A stretch of 39,334 nt of DNA from CAZSAT01 sp964604675 (GTDB lineage Bacteria; Myxococcota_A; UBA796; CAJQPC01). The stretch is taken from assembly GCA_964604675.1 (NCBI GenBank), contig CAZSAT010000067.1, positions 1 to 39,334 on the forward strand, in the 5' to 3' direction. The notes beneath the pieces were generated by a model. That model was not told the DNA's origin and did no database searches. It was given only the letters and a program-made list of their open reading frames with translations. Within the stretch, counting starts at the first letter, position 1, and each line of letters starts with the position of its first letter. Below, one piece after another: positions 23,552-32,275 of this stretch. The translations under genes and the position numbers were made by a program.

Positions 23552-25606
23552 ATGTACGTCCTCGCGCTCCTCGTCCCGGCGTTCGCCGAGCCGCCGCAGA
23601 ACTGGACCACGCTCGACGAACAGGCCTGGGGCAGCCGCCCCGCGCCCGACCCGAGCGTGCAGGCCGAGATGCTCGTCCGCGCGGCCGACCTGGTCGAGCA
23701 AGGGGAGCTGTACCGCGCGCTGGCGCAGGTCCAGGAGGCGCGCTGCCGCACCGACCCGGCGTGCGCCGCGGCCGCCGCGGAGGTGGCCACCGCGGTGATG
23801 CGTGCCGAGCTGGCCCGCGTCGCGAGCCAAGCCGATCCCGCCTCGAGCTTCGGCCTCTACAGCACGTGGATGCAGTGGCCGCTCACCGAGGCGGGGCACA
23901 CCGACCTCCAGCATCACTACACCACGGCGACCGCGAACACCGATCCGGACACCAGCGTCACCGTGCTCGACGACCTGGCGCTGGAGCTGCCGAAGGATCA
24001 CCCGCTCCACGAGCGCCTCCGTGCACACTTCGAGGCCGCCGCGGAGGAGGCGCAGACGCCCGGCGTCGCCGCGCTGCTGGCGGCAGCGTCAGCGCGCTAC
24101 ACGGACGACTCGCCGGCGCTGGACCTGCCGTACCCCTCGCACATGGGGTTCCGGCTGCACCCCTCGGCATGCGCCGACCTCCTGGGGGAGGACGCGAGCG
24201 GCGACCTCGTGGCGGAGCTGGCGCTCGACGTGTCGCGCTGCGAGACCACCACGGATGTCTGGTCGGAGGACGAAGCGTACGAGTACGAGGACGTCGAGTA
24301 CTACGAGGTCTGGGAGGAGGTCCAGATCGGCAGCAAGGAGGAGTGCCACGAGCGGCCCTACTACGACGACAACAACATCCTGAAGGAGGGCTGGACGGAG
24401 ACCGTGTGCGAGGACGTGCCCATCACCGAGATGCAACAGCTGCAGCGCTCGCGTCCCGTCACCCGTGCGGGCGTGCGCACCGTGGAGCACCGCCGGTACA
24501 GCGTCCACTTCGACGCGAGCCTGTCGGGCGTGCTCGAAGACGAGCTCGGCCAGGTGGCGGCGACCGCACCGCTCTCCTGGAGCTTCAGCCAGGAGGACCA
24601 CGCCTTCGACGCGCCGGGCGGTTCACGCTCCTGGGACCCCGAGCTCAGCGAGGCCTCGACGCGCGCGACCGCGGCCTCGCCCCTGCGGGGTCAGATCCTC
24701 GAAGCTGTCGCCGCCCTCGACCAGGCCTACGCCCAGCACCTGGTGGACCAGGCGTCCGGACGCTCGGAGGCGGAAGCGGACGAGCTCCTGGTGCGGGCCT
24801 GGTGGTGGAACCGCCACGTGGAGCCCGTGGACGGCCCGGTGTGGGCGGCGATGACGGTCGTGGAGCGCTCCACCGCCGTGCAGGACGTGGCCTACGCCAT
24901 CGGTCCGCTGCCCGAAGCCGACCTGATCGTCGACGGCTACGGGCGGCTGCACGACGCGCGCAGCCAGAGCGGCTGGATCGTGAAGAGCCCCGGCCTGTTG
25001 AAGGTGTCGAACTCCGGACGCACGATCGGGCTGGACCTTCGCGGCAGCTACCTCGGTCCTGGCTGGGCGCAGACCGTGAGGCTCGAGAGCCGCGGCGGCG
25101 GGAGCAGCGAGTACGGCGGCGCCGCGACCTTCGCCGGCAGCGTGTACGGCGGCGTGAGCACCCAGCTCGACAGCGTCGACGACGCGGCAGCGTCCGTCGC
25201 GCCGCTCGGCTGGTTCGCGGGCTTCTCCACGGGGGGCGCCAAGGGACTCCCCGACCAGCAGCGCGGGTGGGTGCTCAAGTTCCGGTTGGAGTACGAGGCC
25301 CAGGACGATCCCGAGGGAGGCCTGGGCTACCGCAACCTCGCCTCGGTCTTCCCGGACCTGCTCCTGGTCGTGCCGGGCACCCGCTGGAAGCTCGGCGTGT
25401 ACACCGAGGTCAAGTGGAACTGGCTGGGCCTGCAGGACCCCAAGAAGCGCGAGGCCGGCGATCCCCTCGAGCACCACCACTTCACCCCCATGACCGTGGG
25501 CCCGGCGCTGGCCCTCGGGCCCGTGCACCTGAAGGGCTCCGCGACCTGGCTGGCCTTCCGGCCCGAGCCCGTCCGCTTCGGTCTGGCCACCGACCTCGTG
25601 TTCTGA
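23552..25606 (+). CDS. Large exported protein, possible outer-membrane association
   Basis: A 684-residue protein from ATG 23552, with GGGAGA upstream. A signal peptide (MYVLALLVPAFAEPPQNW) precedes a helical segment of about 180 residues. Around residues 230-300 there is a striking acidic and Tyr-rich stretch (EDEAYEYEDVEYYEVWEEVQ) with two Cys, and YYDDNNILKEGWTETVC. The C-terminal 220 residues have Gly-rich alternating beta segments (IGLDLRGSYLGPGWAQTVRL, WKLGVYTEVKWNWLG) and end in Val-Phe, as outer-membrane barrel proteins often do. No family was recognised. Confidence 0.75.
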   Translation: MYVLALLVPAFAEPPQNWTTLDEQAWGSRPAPDPSVQAEMLVRAADLVEQGELYRALAQVQEARCRTDPACAAAAAEVATAVMRAELARVASQADPASSFGLYSTWMQWPLTEAGHTDLQHHYTTATANTDPDTSVTVLDDLALELPKDHPLHERLRAHFEAAAEEAQTPGVAALLAAASARYTDDSPALDLPYPSHMGFRLHPSACADLLGEDASGDLVAELALDVSRCETTTDVWSEDEAYEYEDVEYYEVWEEVQIGSKEECHERPYYDDNNILKEGWTETVCEDVPITEMQQLQRSRPVTRAGVRTVEHRRYSVHFDASLSGVLEDELGQVAATAPLSWSFSQEDHAFDAPGGSRSWDPELSEASTRATAASPLRGQILEAVAALDQAYAQHLVDQASGRSEAEADELLVRAWWWNRHVEPVDGPVWAAMTVVERSTAVQDVAYAIGPLPEADLIVDGYGRLHDARSQSGWIVKSPGLLKVSNSGRTIGLDLRGSYLGPGWAQTVRLESRGGGSSEYGGAATFAGSVYGGVSTQLDSVDDAAASVAPLGWFAGFSTGGAKGLPDQQRGWVLKFRLEYEAQDDPEGGLGYRNLASVFPDLLLVVPGTRWKLGVYTEVKWNWLGLQDPKKREAGDPLEHHHFTPMTVGPALALGPVHLKGSATWLAFRPEPVRFGLATDLVF

Positions 25607-25675
25607 GCGAGGATCGCTGGTCCACGGGCGCCGGCCGTCCTACATGGAAGCCTGCTCGAAGCTGGAGATCGCACG

Positions 25676-26056
25676 ATGACGCCAACCCACGCTCCCGTGG
25701 TCCGACGCGCCGGACAGGTGCTCGTCGCCCTCGGCGCCCTGCACACCCTCGCCACCCTGGGCGGCGCCGGCAGCGCGCTGGTCGCGATGGTCCAGGCCGG
25801 GTGGTGGCGTCGTGCCGACCCGATGCTGGACCCGGACTGGATGCACGTGGCCGTGTTCTGGTCCTTGTGGTTCGGCGGCCTGCTCGCCTTCCTCGGGGTC
25901 TCGCTGCTGAGGGTCGGCGGGGGGCAATCCGCCCTGAGCAGGCTGTGGGGCGTCGCCTTCACCGTGTTCTCCCTGGTCGGTGCCCTGGCCGTTCCCGTCG
26001 GAGGCTTCTGGTTCGGCGCGGCGCTGGGCGTCTGGGTCGCTGTGAAGCAGCGGTGA
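25676..26056 (+). CDS. DUF6463-like small membrane protein
   Basis: A 126-residue protein from ATG 25676. Four hydrophobic segments can be placed: AGQVLVALGALHTLATL, HVAVFWSLWFGGLLAFLGVS, LWGVAFTVFSLVGALA and VPVGGFWFGAALGVWVAV. The WFGGLLAFLG...VPVGGFW pattern fits small DUF6463-type inner-membrane proteins of unknown function. The gene lies 69 bases after the large exported protein and converges with the PHP-type lipoprotein, with 20 bases between stops. Confidence 0.65.
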   Translation: MTPTHAPVVRRAGQVLVALGALHTLATLGGAGSALVAMVQAGWWRRADPMLDPDWMHVAVFWSLWFGGLLAFLGVSLLRVGGGQSALSRLWGVAFTVFSLVGALAVPVGGFWFGAALGVWVAVKQR

Positions 26057-26076
26057 GGAGTCCGCACGCCCACCGA

Positions 26077-28158
26077 TCAGGGCGCCGGAATCCGCTCCAC
26101 CGGAACCGCGTCCGCGTGCTCGTCGCCGGGCGCCAGGAAGTAGATCGGGTTGCTGAAGAGCGCCGCCGAGTCCTCGGCGTCGTACACCTCGACGCGCACC
26201 GCGGTGCCCTCGCCCGCGTCGATCGTGGCGGCCTGCGCGAAGGCCCCGTCGGACTCCGTGACCCAGCTCTCCAGGACCCCGGTCGCGTCCACCAGGAACA
26301 CCGTCCACCCTGCCCCCAGCCAGGAGATCGCGAGCTCCAGCTCCTGCTCGGGATCCGCCTCGACCACGACCTGGCCTGCGGTCGCCTGGGCGGTGGTCGA
26401 GACGAACGAGAGCGAGACGTCCGCGTCGGGGAAGAGGGTCGGGTCGCCGAACCAGGCCGCGCCGCGCTTCAGGTTCCAGATCAGGTCGTCCTCGTCGGTG
26501 CTCGAGGAGCTGATCCAGGTCACGAAGTTGTTCTTGGTGGTCTCCATGTAGACCCGGGCGTGCTGGTCGCTCACGCCGATGCCGGTGATCCAGACCCCGC
26601 CCTCCGAGAGCTTGTCCCACACCCGGAGGAAGTGCTCGACCGCCCCGCCGCGCTGCCGGTAGCCGACCTCCAACAGGTCGCAACCGTAGACCTGGGTCCG
26701 GACCAGCTCGGCGCTGCGCGCATCGATCCGCTCGAGGAGATCCTCCCGCTCGAAGAGTGCGCCGGAGGTCGAGAACATGTGGTTGTAGGACACGATCCCG
26801 CCGGCATCGTGCACGTGCTCGACCGCCTCCTGGAGCCCCCAGCCCCCGGCCTGGGTGTAGTCGATCAGCGGCACCTCGGAGCCGTAGGCGTTCATGTGGT
26901 CCATGCCGTAGCCGCTGATCTCGAAGCCCACGAGGTGGCGGGTGTCGAACTCCATCGCGGCCAGGTGGGCCCGCTGGAGCTCGCGGAGCTCCTCACCGTG
27001 GACCGCCTGCGGCCACGAGAAGTCGTCGATGTCGTAGGACATCTGCCGGCCGCCGCCGCCGATCAGGCTCACCTCGACGAACTCGGCGTGCTGATCCAGC
27101 CCCAGGTCGGGGAAGGCCTCGGGGGCGAGCGCGCTCAGGTCCAGGCTCACCTGCGTCCACGCACCCTGCTCGAGCTCCATCGGGATGTAGTAGGCAAGCT
27201 CCTCCCTCGGGGGCTCCTCGTCGAGGTGGTGGAGCACGATCTTGTTGTAGCGATCCGAGCGGGCCGCCTCGCCAGCCGCGGTCGCGCTGAGCGGGATCTC
27301 GATCTGGAGCCCGGGGTCCCCCTTGGCGCGGATCCACACGCTGAAGCTCACCTCGGCCAACAGCGACTTGAAGTTCACGTCGGGGGTGGCGTCCAGCCGA
27401 TGGTAGAGCCGCTGCCCCTGGGTCCCCAGGCCCTCGATCCGCCAGCCGAAGTCGCCGCTGCGCGCGGCCGTCCGCCTCACCTCGGAGCTGGACTGCTCCA
27501 GCGAGCTCTCCACCTCGGTCCACTGGAGCGACGCCGTGCGCTCGGAGAAGATCGGGATCTTGGACTGGAGCGAGCCGCTCTCGAAGTCGAGGCCGGTCGA
27601 CTCCCCGTGGCCCCCCACGTAGTAGCCGGTGTCGTGATCGGTCCACCAGAGCATGTCCACGCCGCCCACCGAGGCCACCGACGCGTGCCAGCTCATGCTC
27701 GCGGTGCCCTCGGAGAGGCTGCCGTGGAGGTGCAGCTGCGCGCTGACCGGGTCGCCGGGGAGCAGCTCGAGCTCCAGGTCGCCGGAGAGGGCCCATTCGT
27801 CGGACGTCAAGGTGCTCGTGCCGGGCCAGGTTCCAGCGCGGAAGATCGCCGTGGCCGCGCCGTCCGAGACCGGCTCGATCTCCAGCGAACCGAGGGTGCA
27901 GTCGACCGAGAGCTCGGTGCCGTCGGGCGCAGGAAGCCCACCCCGGGTCGGGTAGAGGGTCAGCGTGGTCGACGAGAGCCCATCGGCCGTGAGCGAGGTG
28001 CCGCCCGCCTCGACCGACAGCGCCAAGGGGCCCGAGTCGGTGTCGTGAGCGCTGTCCGCGGGGCTCGCGGGTTGGACCGAGCTGTCGCTGGCGTCGGGGG
28101 GTACCCGCACGACGCCGTCGCAGGCGGGGGCCAACAAGGCCAGGGCGAGAGACGGCAT
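26077..28158 (-). CDS. PHP-like metal-dependent hydrolase lipoprotein
   Basis: A 693-residue protein from ATG 28158 starting MPSLALALLAPACDGVVRVP, lipobox Cys13. Residues 45-130 look like an Ig-type or invasin-like domain (TSLTADGLSSTTLTLYPTRG). Near residue 140 a PHP-like motif appears: LHLHGSLSEG, then GGVDMLWWTDHDTGYY, recalling the DLHxHTxxSDG and TDHD metal sites of the CehA/McbA subgroup. Later segments (GFEISGYGMDHMNAYGSEVP, GIVSYNHMFS, WITGIGVSDQHARVYM) supply further His and Asp. A carbohydrate-binding-like beta insertion (residues about 230-380) interrupts the fold. It probably hydrolyses a phosphate or similar ester at the cell surface; the substrate is unknown. Confidence 0.82.
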   Translation of the reverse strand: MPSLALALLAPACDGVVRVPPDASDSSVQPASPADSAHDTDSGPLALSVEAGGTSLTADGLSSTTLTLYPTRGGLPAPDGTELSVDCTLGSLEIEPVSDGAATAIFRAGTWPGTSTLTSDEWALSGDLELELLPGDPVSAQLHLHGSLSEGTASMSWHASVASVGGVDMLWWTDHDTGYYVGGHGESTGLDFESGSLQSKIPIFSERTASLQWTEVESSLEQSSSEVRRTAARSGDFGWRIEGLGTQGQRLYHRLDATPDVNFKSLLAEVSFSVWIRAKGDPGLQIEIPLSATAAGEAARSDRYNKIVLHHLDEEPPREELAYYIPMELEQGAWTQVSLDLSALAPEAFPDLGLDQHAEFVEVSLIGGGGRQMSYDIDDFSWPQAVHGEELRELQRAHLAAMEFDTRHLVGFEISGYGMDHMNAYGSEVPLIDYTQAGGWGLQEAVEHVHDAGGIVSYNHMFSTSGALFEREDLLERIDARSAELVRTQVYGCDLLEVGYRQRGGAVEHFLRVWDKLSEGGVWITGIGVSDQHARVYMETTKNNFVTWISSSSTDEDDLIWNLKRGAAWFGDPTLFPDADVSLSFVSTTAQATAGQVVVEADPEQELELAISWLGAGWTVFLVDATGVLESWVTESDGAFAQAATIDAGEGTAVRVEVYDAEDSAALFSNPIYFLAPGDEHADAVPVERIPAP

Positions 28159-28263
28159 CGAAGCTCCAGGACGACCACCGCGTGGCTCAACCGGGATGCT
28201 CCTTCGAGGGGACTCAGGAAGTCAACCGCCTGCTTCGGCCGACGGCCGGGTGTAGTGTCTGGC

Positions 28264-29064
28264 ATGGCCGGCCACTCCTACCGCTCCCCGCGCGCCGCCG
28301 ACGACGAGCAGCGCGTGCCCTCCGTCTCCCCCTCCCCCGCCGAGGACGAGACGCTGGCCCACGGGAACGCCGCGGCGCTGGAGCAGCTCGGCCTGGCGCG
28401 CGATGCCGAGCCAGGCCCCCTGACGCAGGCGCGCTCCGAGCTCGCGGAGATCCGCCGGAACATCGTGCTGGAGGACGCCGACCGTGGCCGCGGCCACCGC
28501 ACCAAGCGACCCGACGAGACCGTCGCGGCCCAGGTCGCGCGCGAGCTCGCCGCGGCCCTGGCGGCCGAGGCGGCGGCTCAGCCGAACGACTCGGCCTCCA
28601 TCCAGGGGCTCGTGACGGCGGTGGCATCCCTCCGGACGGCGTGGGAGCAGAGCACCCTCGTGGCCACGGACACCGCGGAGGGCCTGTCGTGGACGGCGGA
28701 CGAGAGCCGGTGCGCCCTGGGCGACCCCGACGCGGCGCGGCTGATGGCTCGGTGGCAGGCGGCCACCGGCTACGTCAAGTTCGCGGTGGTGCGCGGCGAG
28801 GACGGGCCCATCGTGCGCGTGGGCGATCCGGCGGTCTACTCCCACGGCGAGGTGGGCGGAGGCCCGGCCATCTCGGCCGGGCTGGTGGAGGTCGACGCCG
28901 ACCGGCACGAGATCGCGCAGCTCGAGAACGTGTCGGGGGGCTACCGCCCCGGCCCGATGCGAAACGCCACCGCGAAGAAGGGCTTCGAGGCGGAAGGCTG
29001 GCGGGTGCGGGCGGTGCACGCCTCCCAGACCGGCGGCTACGACGACAGCGTGCTCGCCGGCTGA
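28264..29064 (+). CDS. Hypothetical protein with SGGYRPG motif
   Basis: A 266-residue cytoplasmic-looking protein from ATG 28264. The N-terminal 90 residues are polar and low in complexity (HSYRSPRAADDEQRVPSVSP). An Ala-rich helix follows (AAQVARELAAALAAEAAAQP). The C-terminal 100 residues are better structured: GYVKFAVVRGEDGPIVRVGD, AGLVEVDADRHEIAQLENVS, then GGYRPGPMRNATAKKGFEAE. The line xIxxLxNxSGxYRPG followed by a helix resembles a motif seen in secreted polymorphic proteins and their relatives, but I cannot name a family. The last 28 bases overlap the end of the convergent ATPase gene. Confidence 0.65.
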   Translation: MAGHSYRSPRAADDEQRVPSVSPSPAEDETLAHGNAAALEQLGLARDAEPGPLTQARSELAEIRRNIVLEDADRGRGHRTKRPDETVAAQVARELAAALAAEAAAQPNDSASIQGLVTAVASLRTAWEQSTLVATDTAEGLSWTADESRCALGDPDAARLMARWQAATGYVKFAVVRGEDGPIVRVGDPAVYSHGEVGGGPAISAGLVEVDADRHEIAQLENVSGGYRPGPMRNATAKKGFEAEGWRVRAVHASQTGGYDDSVLAG

Positions 29065-30326
29065 GGTCCAGGGTTCGACCAGAGCGCCGCGATCGGTGTC
29101 GCCACGATCCCTGCGTCCAGCTCGAACGCCCGCGGGCCCGTGTGGAGGACCACCCCTGCGTGGAAGCGGTCGCCCAGCCGCTCGCGCAGCCAGATCAAGT
29201 GACGAACATGCTTCCGCGTCGGCGCTGCGGTTGCCTTCACCTCGACGGCCAGCATCCGGCCCCGCCCCAGGTCCACGAGCAGATCCACCTCCTGCCGTCC
29301 CCCGCCCGTGCGCAGGTGGAACAGCCGCCGCGGCACATCGCTCAGTGCGACCTCGGCCCGGATCTGGGCCACCACGAAGCTCTCCAGGAGCGCACCCAGG
29401 AGCCGACCCTCACGCATCACGTCGTCGACCGTGACGCCGAGCAGGGGGCCGGACAGGGCGGGCTCGACCAGGAAGCGCTTCGACGACCGGCCCAGCTGGC
29501 TGAGCCGCTTCGTCGTCCAGGCGGGGACCGCATCGACCACGAACAGGTTCCGCAAGAGCTGCTCATAGGCATGGGCCGTGAGGCGGTTGATGTGCGCCGC
29601 CTCCAAGATGGTCTTGTCGTGCACCACCTGGGCGCTCACGATCGCCAGGGCCTCGAGGTACCGACGCAGCCTGTCGGGGTCCCGGCCCCGGTCGACCAGC
29701 GCCACGTCCCGCGTGAGCAGCTGGCCGACGTAGCTCTTCAGCCACGCCCGCCGCGCTCGGCCATCCAGCCGCAGCGCGGTGTCGGGAAAGCCACCGCGCA
29801 GGGCCAGCCCGACGTAGTCGCGCAGGTCCGGAGGGTCCGGGCAGCTGACGAGCGCGCCCGCTGGGCCCTGGATCGCGATCCGGTCGATCAGCCCGGGCCC
29901 CTGCGCCCGTCCCACCAGCTCGCGCTGGGTCAGCCCATACATCGGCAGGCGCACGAGCCGTCCCGTCCCAGGCCACGTCGGCTGCTCCAGGTCCGCCCGC
30001 ACCGAGCCGGTGACCAGGAAGCGACCCGGCCGCGGGTCCCTGTCGATCGCCCGTTTCACGGCCCCGAGCACGCCTGGCACCAACTGCCACTCGTCGAGCA
30101 GCACGGGCTCCGGCAGGCCGCGGAGGGCCGCGTCGGGGTCGGCTTCGAAGGCCACGGCCTCAGCCGCACGGTCCAAGCGCACCACCGTCTCGGCGTGCCG
30201 CAGGGCGGTCGTGGTCTTTCCGATGGCGCGGGGGCCCACCAGCAGAAGGGCTGGCAGCGCGCTCATGAGCTGGTGCAGAACGTCGTCTGCCAGACGTTCT
30301 ACATAGCCGCCGACTGACGGTTTCAT
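29037..30326 (-). CDS. AAA_14 / DUF4143 ATP-binding protein (second copy)
   Basis: A 429-residue protein from ATG 30326; an in-frame ATG at 30353 would add nine residues. Walker A is GPRAIGKTTTALRH near residue 36, Walker B is EPVLLDEWQLVPG, and the sensor is GRFLVTGSVRADL. A winged-helix region follows, then DUF4143 with the nuclease-like pattern EVDLLVDLGRGRMLAVEVKA. The sequence is clearly different from the ATPase at 13739 (for instance GPRAIGKTT against GPRQSGKTT), so they are distinct members and not a recent duplication. It is divergent from the Ser/Thr kinase and overlaps the SGGYRPG gene at its 3' end. Confidence 0.9.
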   Translation of the reverse strand: MKPSVGGYVERLADDVLHQLMSALPALLLVGPRAIGKTTTALRHAETVVRLDRAAEAVAFEADPDAALRGLPEPVLLDEWQLVPGVLGAVKRAIDRDPRPGRFLVTGSVRADLEQPTWPGTGRLVRLPMYGLTQRELVGRAQGPGLIDRIAIQGPAGALVSCPDPPDLRDYVGLALRGGFPDTALRLDGRARRAWLKSYVGQLLTRDVALVDRGRDPDRLRRYLEALAIVSAQVVHDKTILEAAHINRLTAHAYEQLLRNLFVVDAVPAWTTKRLSQLGRSSKRFLVEPALSGPLLGVTVDDVMREGRLLGALLESFVVAQIRAEVALSDVPRRLFHLRTGGGRQEVDLLVDLGRGRMLAVEVKATAAPTRKHVRHLIWLRERLGDRFHAGVVLHTGPRAFELDAGIVATPIAALWSNPGPQPASTLSS

Positions 30327-30374
30327 GGGGGCAATAATATCGTTTTTCTGCATTGGCGGCTATCGGTTTCTTGC
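30327..30374. promoter_or_regulatory. A/T-rich divergent promoter of ATPase and Ser/Thr kinase genes
   Basis: These 48 bases separate the two divergent starts and hold a distinct A/T-rich island (GCAATAATATCGTTTTTCTG at 30331-30350) in a GC-rich setting. CAAT and ATTG ends form a short inverted pair around it. Both promoters must lie here or just inside the genes; the exact boxes cannot be set by eye. Confidence 0.45.
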
Positions 30375-32168
30375 ATGCCGCCGCCCACCCTCTGGCAGAC
30401 TTCCTTCGTGCCCACCCCCCGCGAGACGATCGGCCTCGAGCCCGACACCCTCCCTTGTCCCGTTCCCCTCGACGACGAGGGCGATCTCCGCCTCGGCCAG
30501 ACCCTCGGCGAGGGATCGATGGGGCAAGTGGTGAGCGCGTGGCAGGAAGGTCTCGGCCGGCACGTCGCCGTGAAGCGTCCGCACCCGACCGACGACGGCA
30601 CCTGCGCCCGGTTCCTGCGCCTGGAGGCCCGCGCCACAGGCCTGCTGGAGCACCCCAACATCGTGCCCGTGCACGACCTGCGGGACGAGGGCGAGATCCC
30701 GTGGATGGTGATGAAGCAGGTCTCGGGGGATCTCTGGAGCGACCTGCTGGCCGACCCCGAGCGCTGCCTGCCCTACCTGGAGGGCCGCGATGGCCTGGCG
30801 CTGCACCTCGGGGTCCTCATCGCCGTGTGCCGGGCGCTGTCCTTCGCCCACGAGCGCGGGGTGCTCCACCGGGACGTGAAGCCCGAGAACGTGATGCTCG
30901 GCCGCTTCGGCGAGGTCTACCTGCTCGACTGGGGCGTCGCGGTGGCGCTCCGTCCGGGGCTCGGCCTGCCGCTCGCCGCCGACCAGCGGAGCCCCGCCGG
31001 CACCCCGTGCTTCATGCCGCCGGAGCTGGCGCGGGGCGACGGGGGCGCCCAGACCGAGCGCAGCGACGTCTTCCTGGTCGGCGCGGCCCTCCACTTCCTG
31101 CTCGGAGGGCAGCCGCTCCACGAAGGCGAGACCCTCCTCGAGGTCCTGCGGAACGCCCGCGACGGCCGCCGGACCCCGCTCGGGGCAGTGCCCGCCGAGC
31201 TCTCGCAGCTCGTGGAGCGCTGCACCGCGCTCGACCCCGCGGAGCGTCCCGCCAGCGTCGACGAGGTCCGGATCGCGCTCCACACCTTCCTGCGTCGCCG
31301 CACGGCGGCGAGGGTGGTCGACGTCGCGGAGCAGCGCCGGCGGGAGTTCGAAGACCTGGTGAGGTCCGAGCGCGCCGGCGAGGCCCACGACCCGCGCCTC
31401 CGCACCCTCGCGACCGAAGCCCGCTTCGGCTACCTCCAGACCCTCCAGGAGTGGCCCGACGACGCCCGTGCGCTCCAGGGCCTCCTGTCGTTGCGCGAGA
31501 CCCTGTTCGGCTACGAGCTCCACCGGGAGAACGCCGACGCGGCCCGCGACCTGCTCGCGGAGCTGGGCGATCCGCCCGAGCTGGGCCAGGCCCTCGCGGA
31601 GCTGGAGGCGCGCCTCGCCGAGCGGGCGGAGGCCGCCGCCGAGCTGGAGCACCAGCGCTGGGAGATGTCGCCGCACCTCTCCTCCCGCACCCGTGTGCAG
31701 GTGGGGCTCGCGATGGGCAGCGTCTCGATGGCGCTCCTGTTGGGACTCGGCTGGGTGGACCGCCAGGTGGGCGTGGGGTGGCCCGAGCTGCTCGCGTGCG
31801 TCGGAGCGTCGGTGCTCGTCGGGGTGGTGGGGGGCCTCGTCGGGCTCGCGCGACCCACCAACACCTTCGGGCGCACGCACGCGGCCGTGACCCTCGGCAT
31901 GACCCTCGGTGTGGTGGTCCACTGGGGCGCTGCCTACTGGATCGGGATGAGCCTCCACGAGGGCATCACGGCCATCTCGGTGATGATCGCGTGGGTGCTG
32001 TGCACCGTGGGCCTGGTCCGGGACCGGAGCGTCCTGGGCAGCGGGCTCTGCTACCTGGTGGCGGTGCCGGCCTTGATCCTCTGGCCAGGTGTGCTCTTCG
32101 AGGTCTTCGGCCTGGCCAACGGCGCCGCCTTCTTCGTCTACGCCGCGAACGCGTGGCGGGAGGCCTGA
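30375..32168 (+). CDS. Membrane-anchored Ser/Thr protein kinase
   Basis: A 597-residue protein from ATG 30375; a GTG eleven codons on is an alternative start. Kinase motifs appear in order: glycine loop LGEGSMGQVVSA, VAVKRP lysine, catalytic loop GVLHRDVKPENVMLG, DWG (in place of DFG) in YLLDWGVAV, activation segment GTPCFMPPEL, then ERSDVFLVGAALHFLLGG. All catalytic residues are kept, so it should be active. Residues 320-440 are helical and rich in Glu, Ala and Leu, probably a coiled coil. The last 150 residues contain about five or six membrane segments (GSVSMALLLGLGWV, LACVGASVLVGVVGGLVGLA and others). The signal it senses is unknown. Confidence 0.93.
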   Translation: MPPPTLWQTSFVPTPRETIGLEPDTLPCPVPLDDEGDLRLGQTLGEGSMGQVVSAWQEGLGRHVAVKRPHPTDDGTCARFLRLEARATGLLEHPNIVPVHDLRDEGEIPWMVMKQVSGDLWSDLLADPERCLPYLEGRDGLALHLGVLIAVCRALSFAHERGVLHRDVKPENVMLGRFGEVYLLDWGVAVALRPGLGLPLAADQRSPAGTPCFMPPELARGDGGAQTERSDVFLVGAALHFLLGGQPLHEGETLLEVLRNARDGRRTPLGAVPAELSQLVERCTALDPAERPASVDEVRIALHTFLRRRTAARVVDVAEQRRREFEDLVRSERAGEAHDPRLRTLATEARFGYLQTLQEWPDDARALQGLLSLRETLFGYELHRENADAARDLLAELGDPPELGQALAELEARLAERAEAAAELEHQRWEMSPHLSSRTRVQVGLAMGSVSMALLLGLGWVDRQVGVGWPELLACVGASVLVGVVGGLVGLARPTNTFGRTHAAVTLGMTLGVVVHWGAAYWIGMSLHEGITAISVMIAWVLCTVGLVRDRSVLGSGLCYLVAVPALILWPGVLFEVFGLANGAAFFVYAANAWREA

Positions 32169-32275
32169 GGGCTCGCGATTCGACGACGCGCGTCCGGACG
32201 CCGCCGAGCTCGCGCCCTGGCTGGCGCGCCTCGTCCCACGTGCCAGGCCTGAACGCTCCGCGGTAGGCTCGCGCG

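Noticed and set aside
23470..29064. A giant plus-strand open frame of 1864 codons
   Set aside because: It is a GC-rich shadow made of Arg/Pro/Gly-rich sequence over several real genes on both strands; only its last 266 codons (28264-29064) look like protein.
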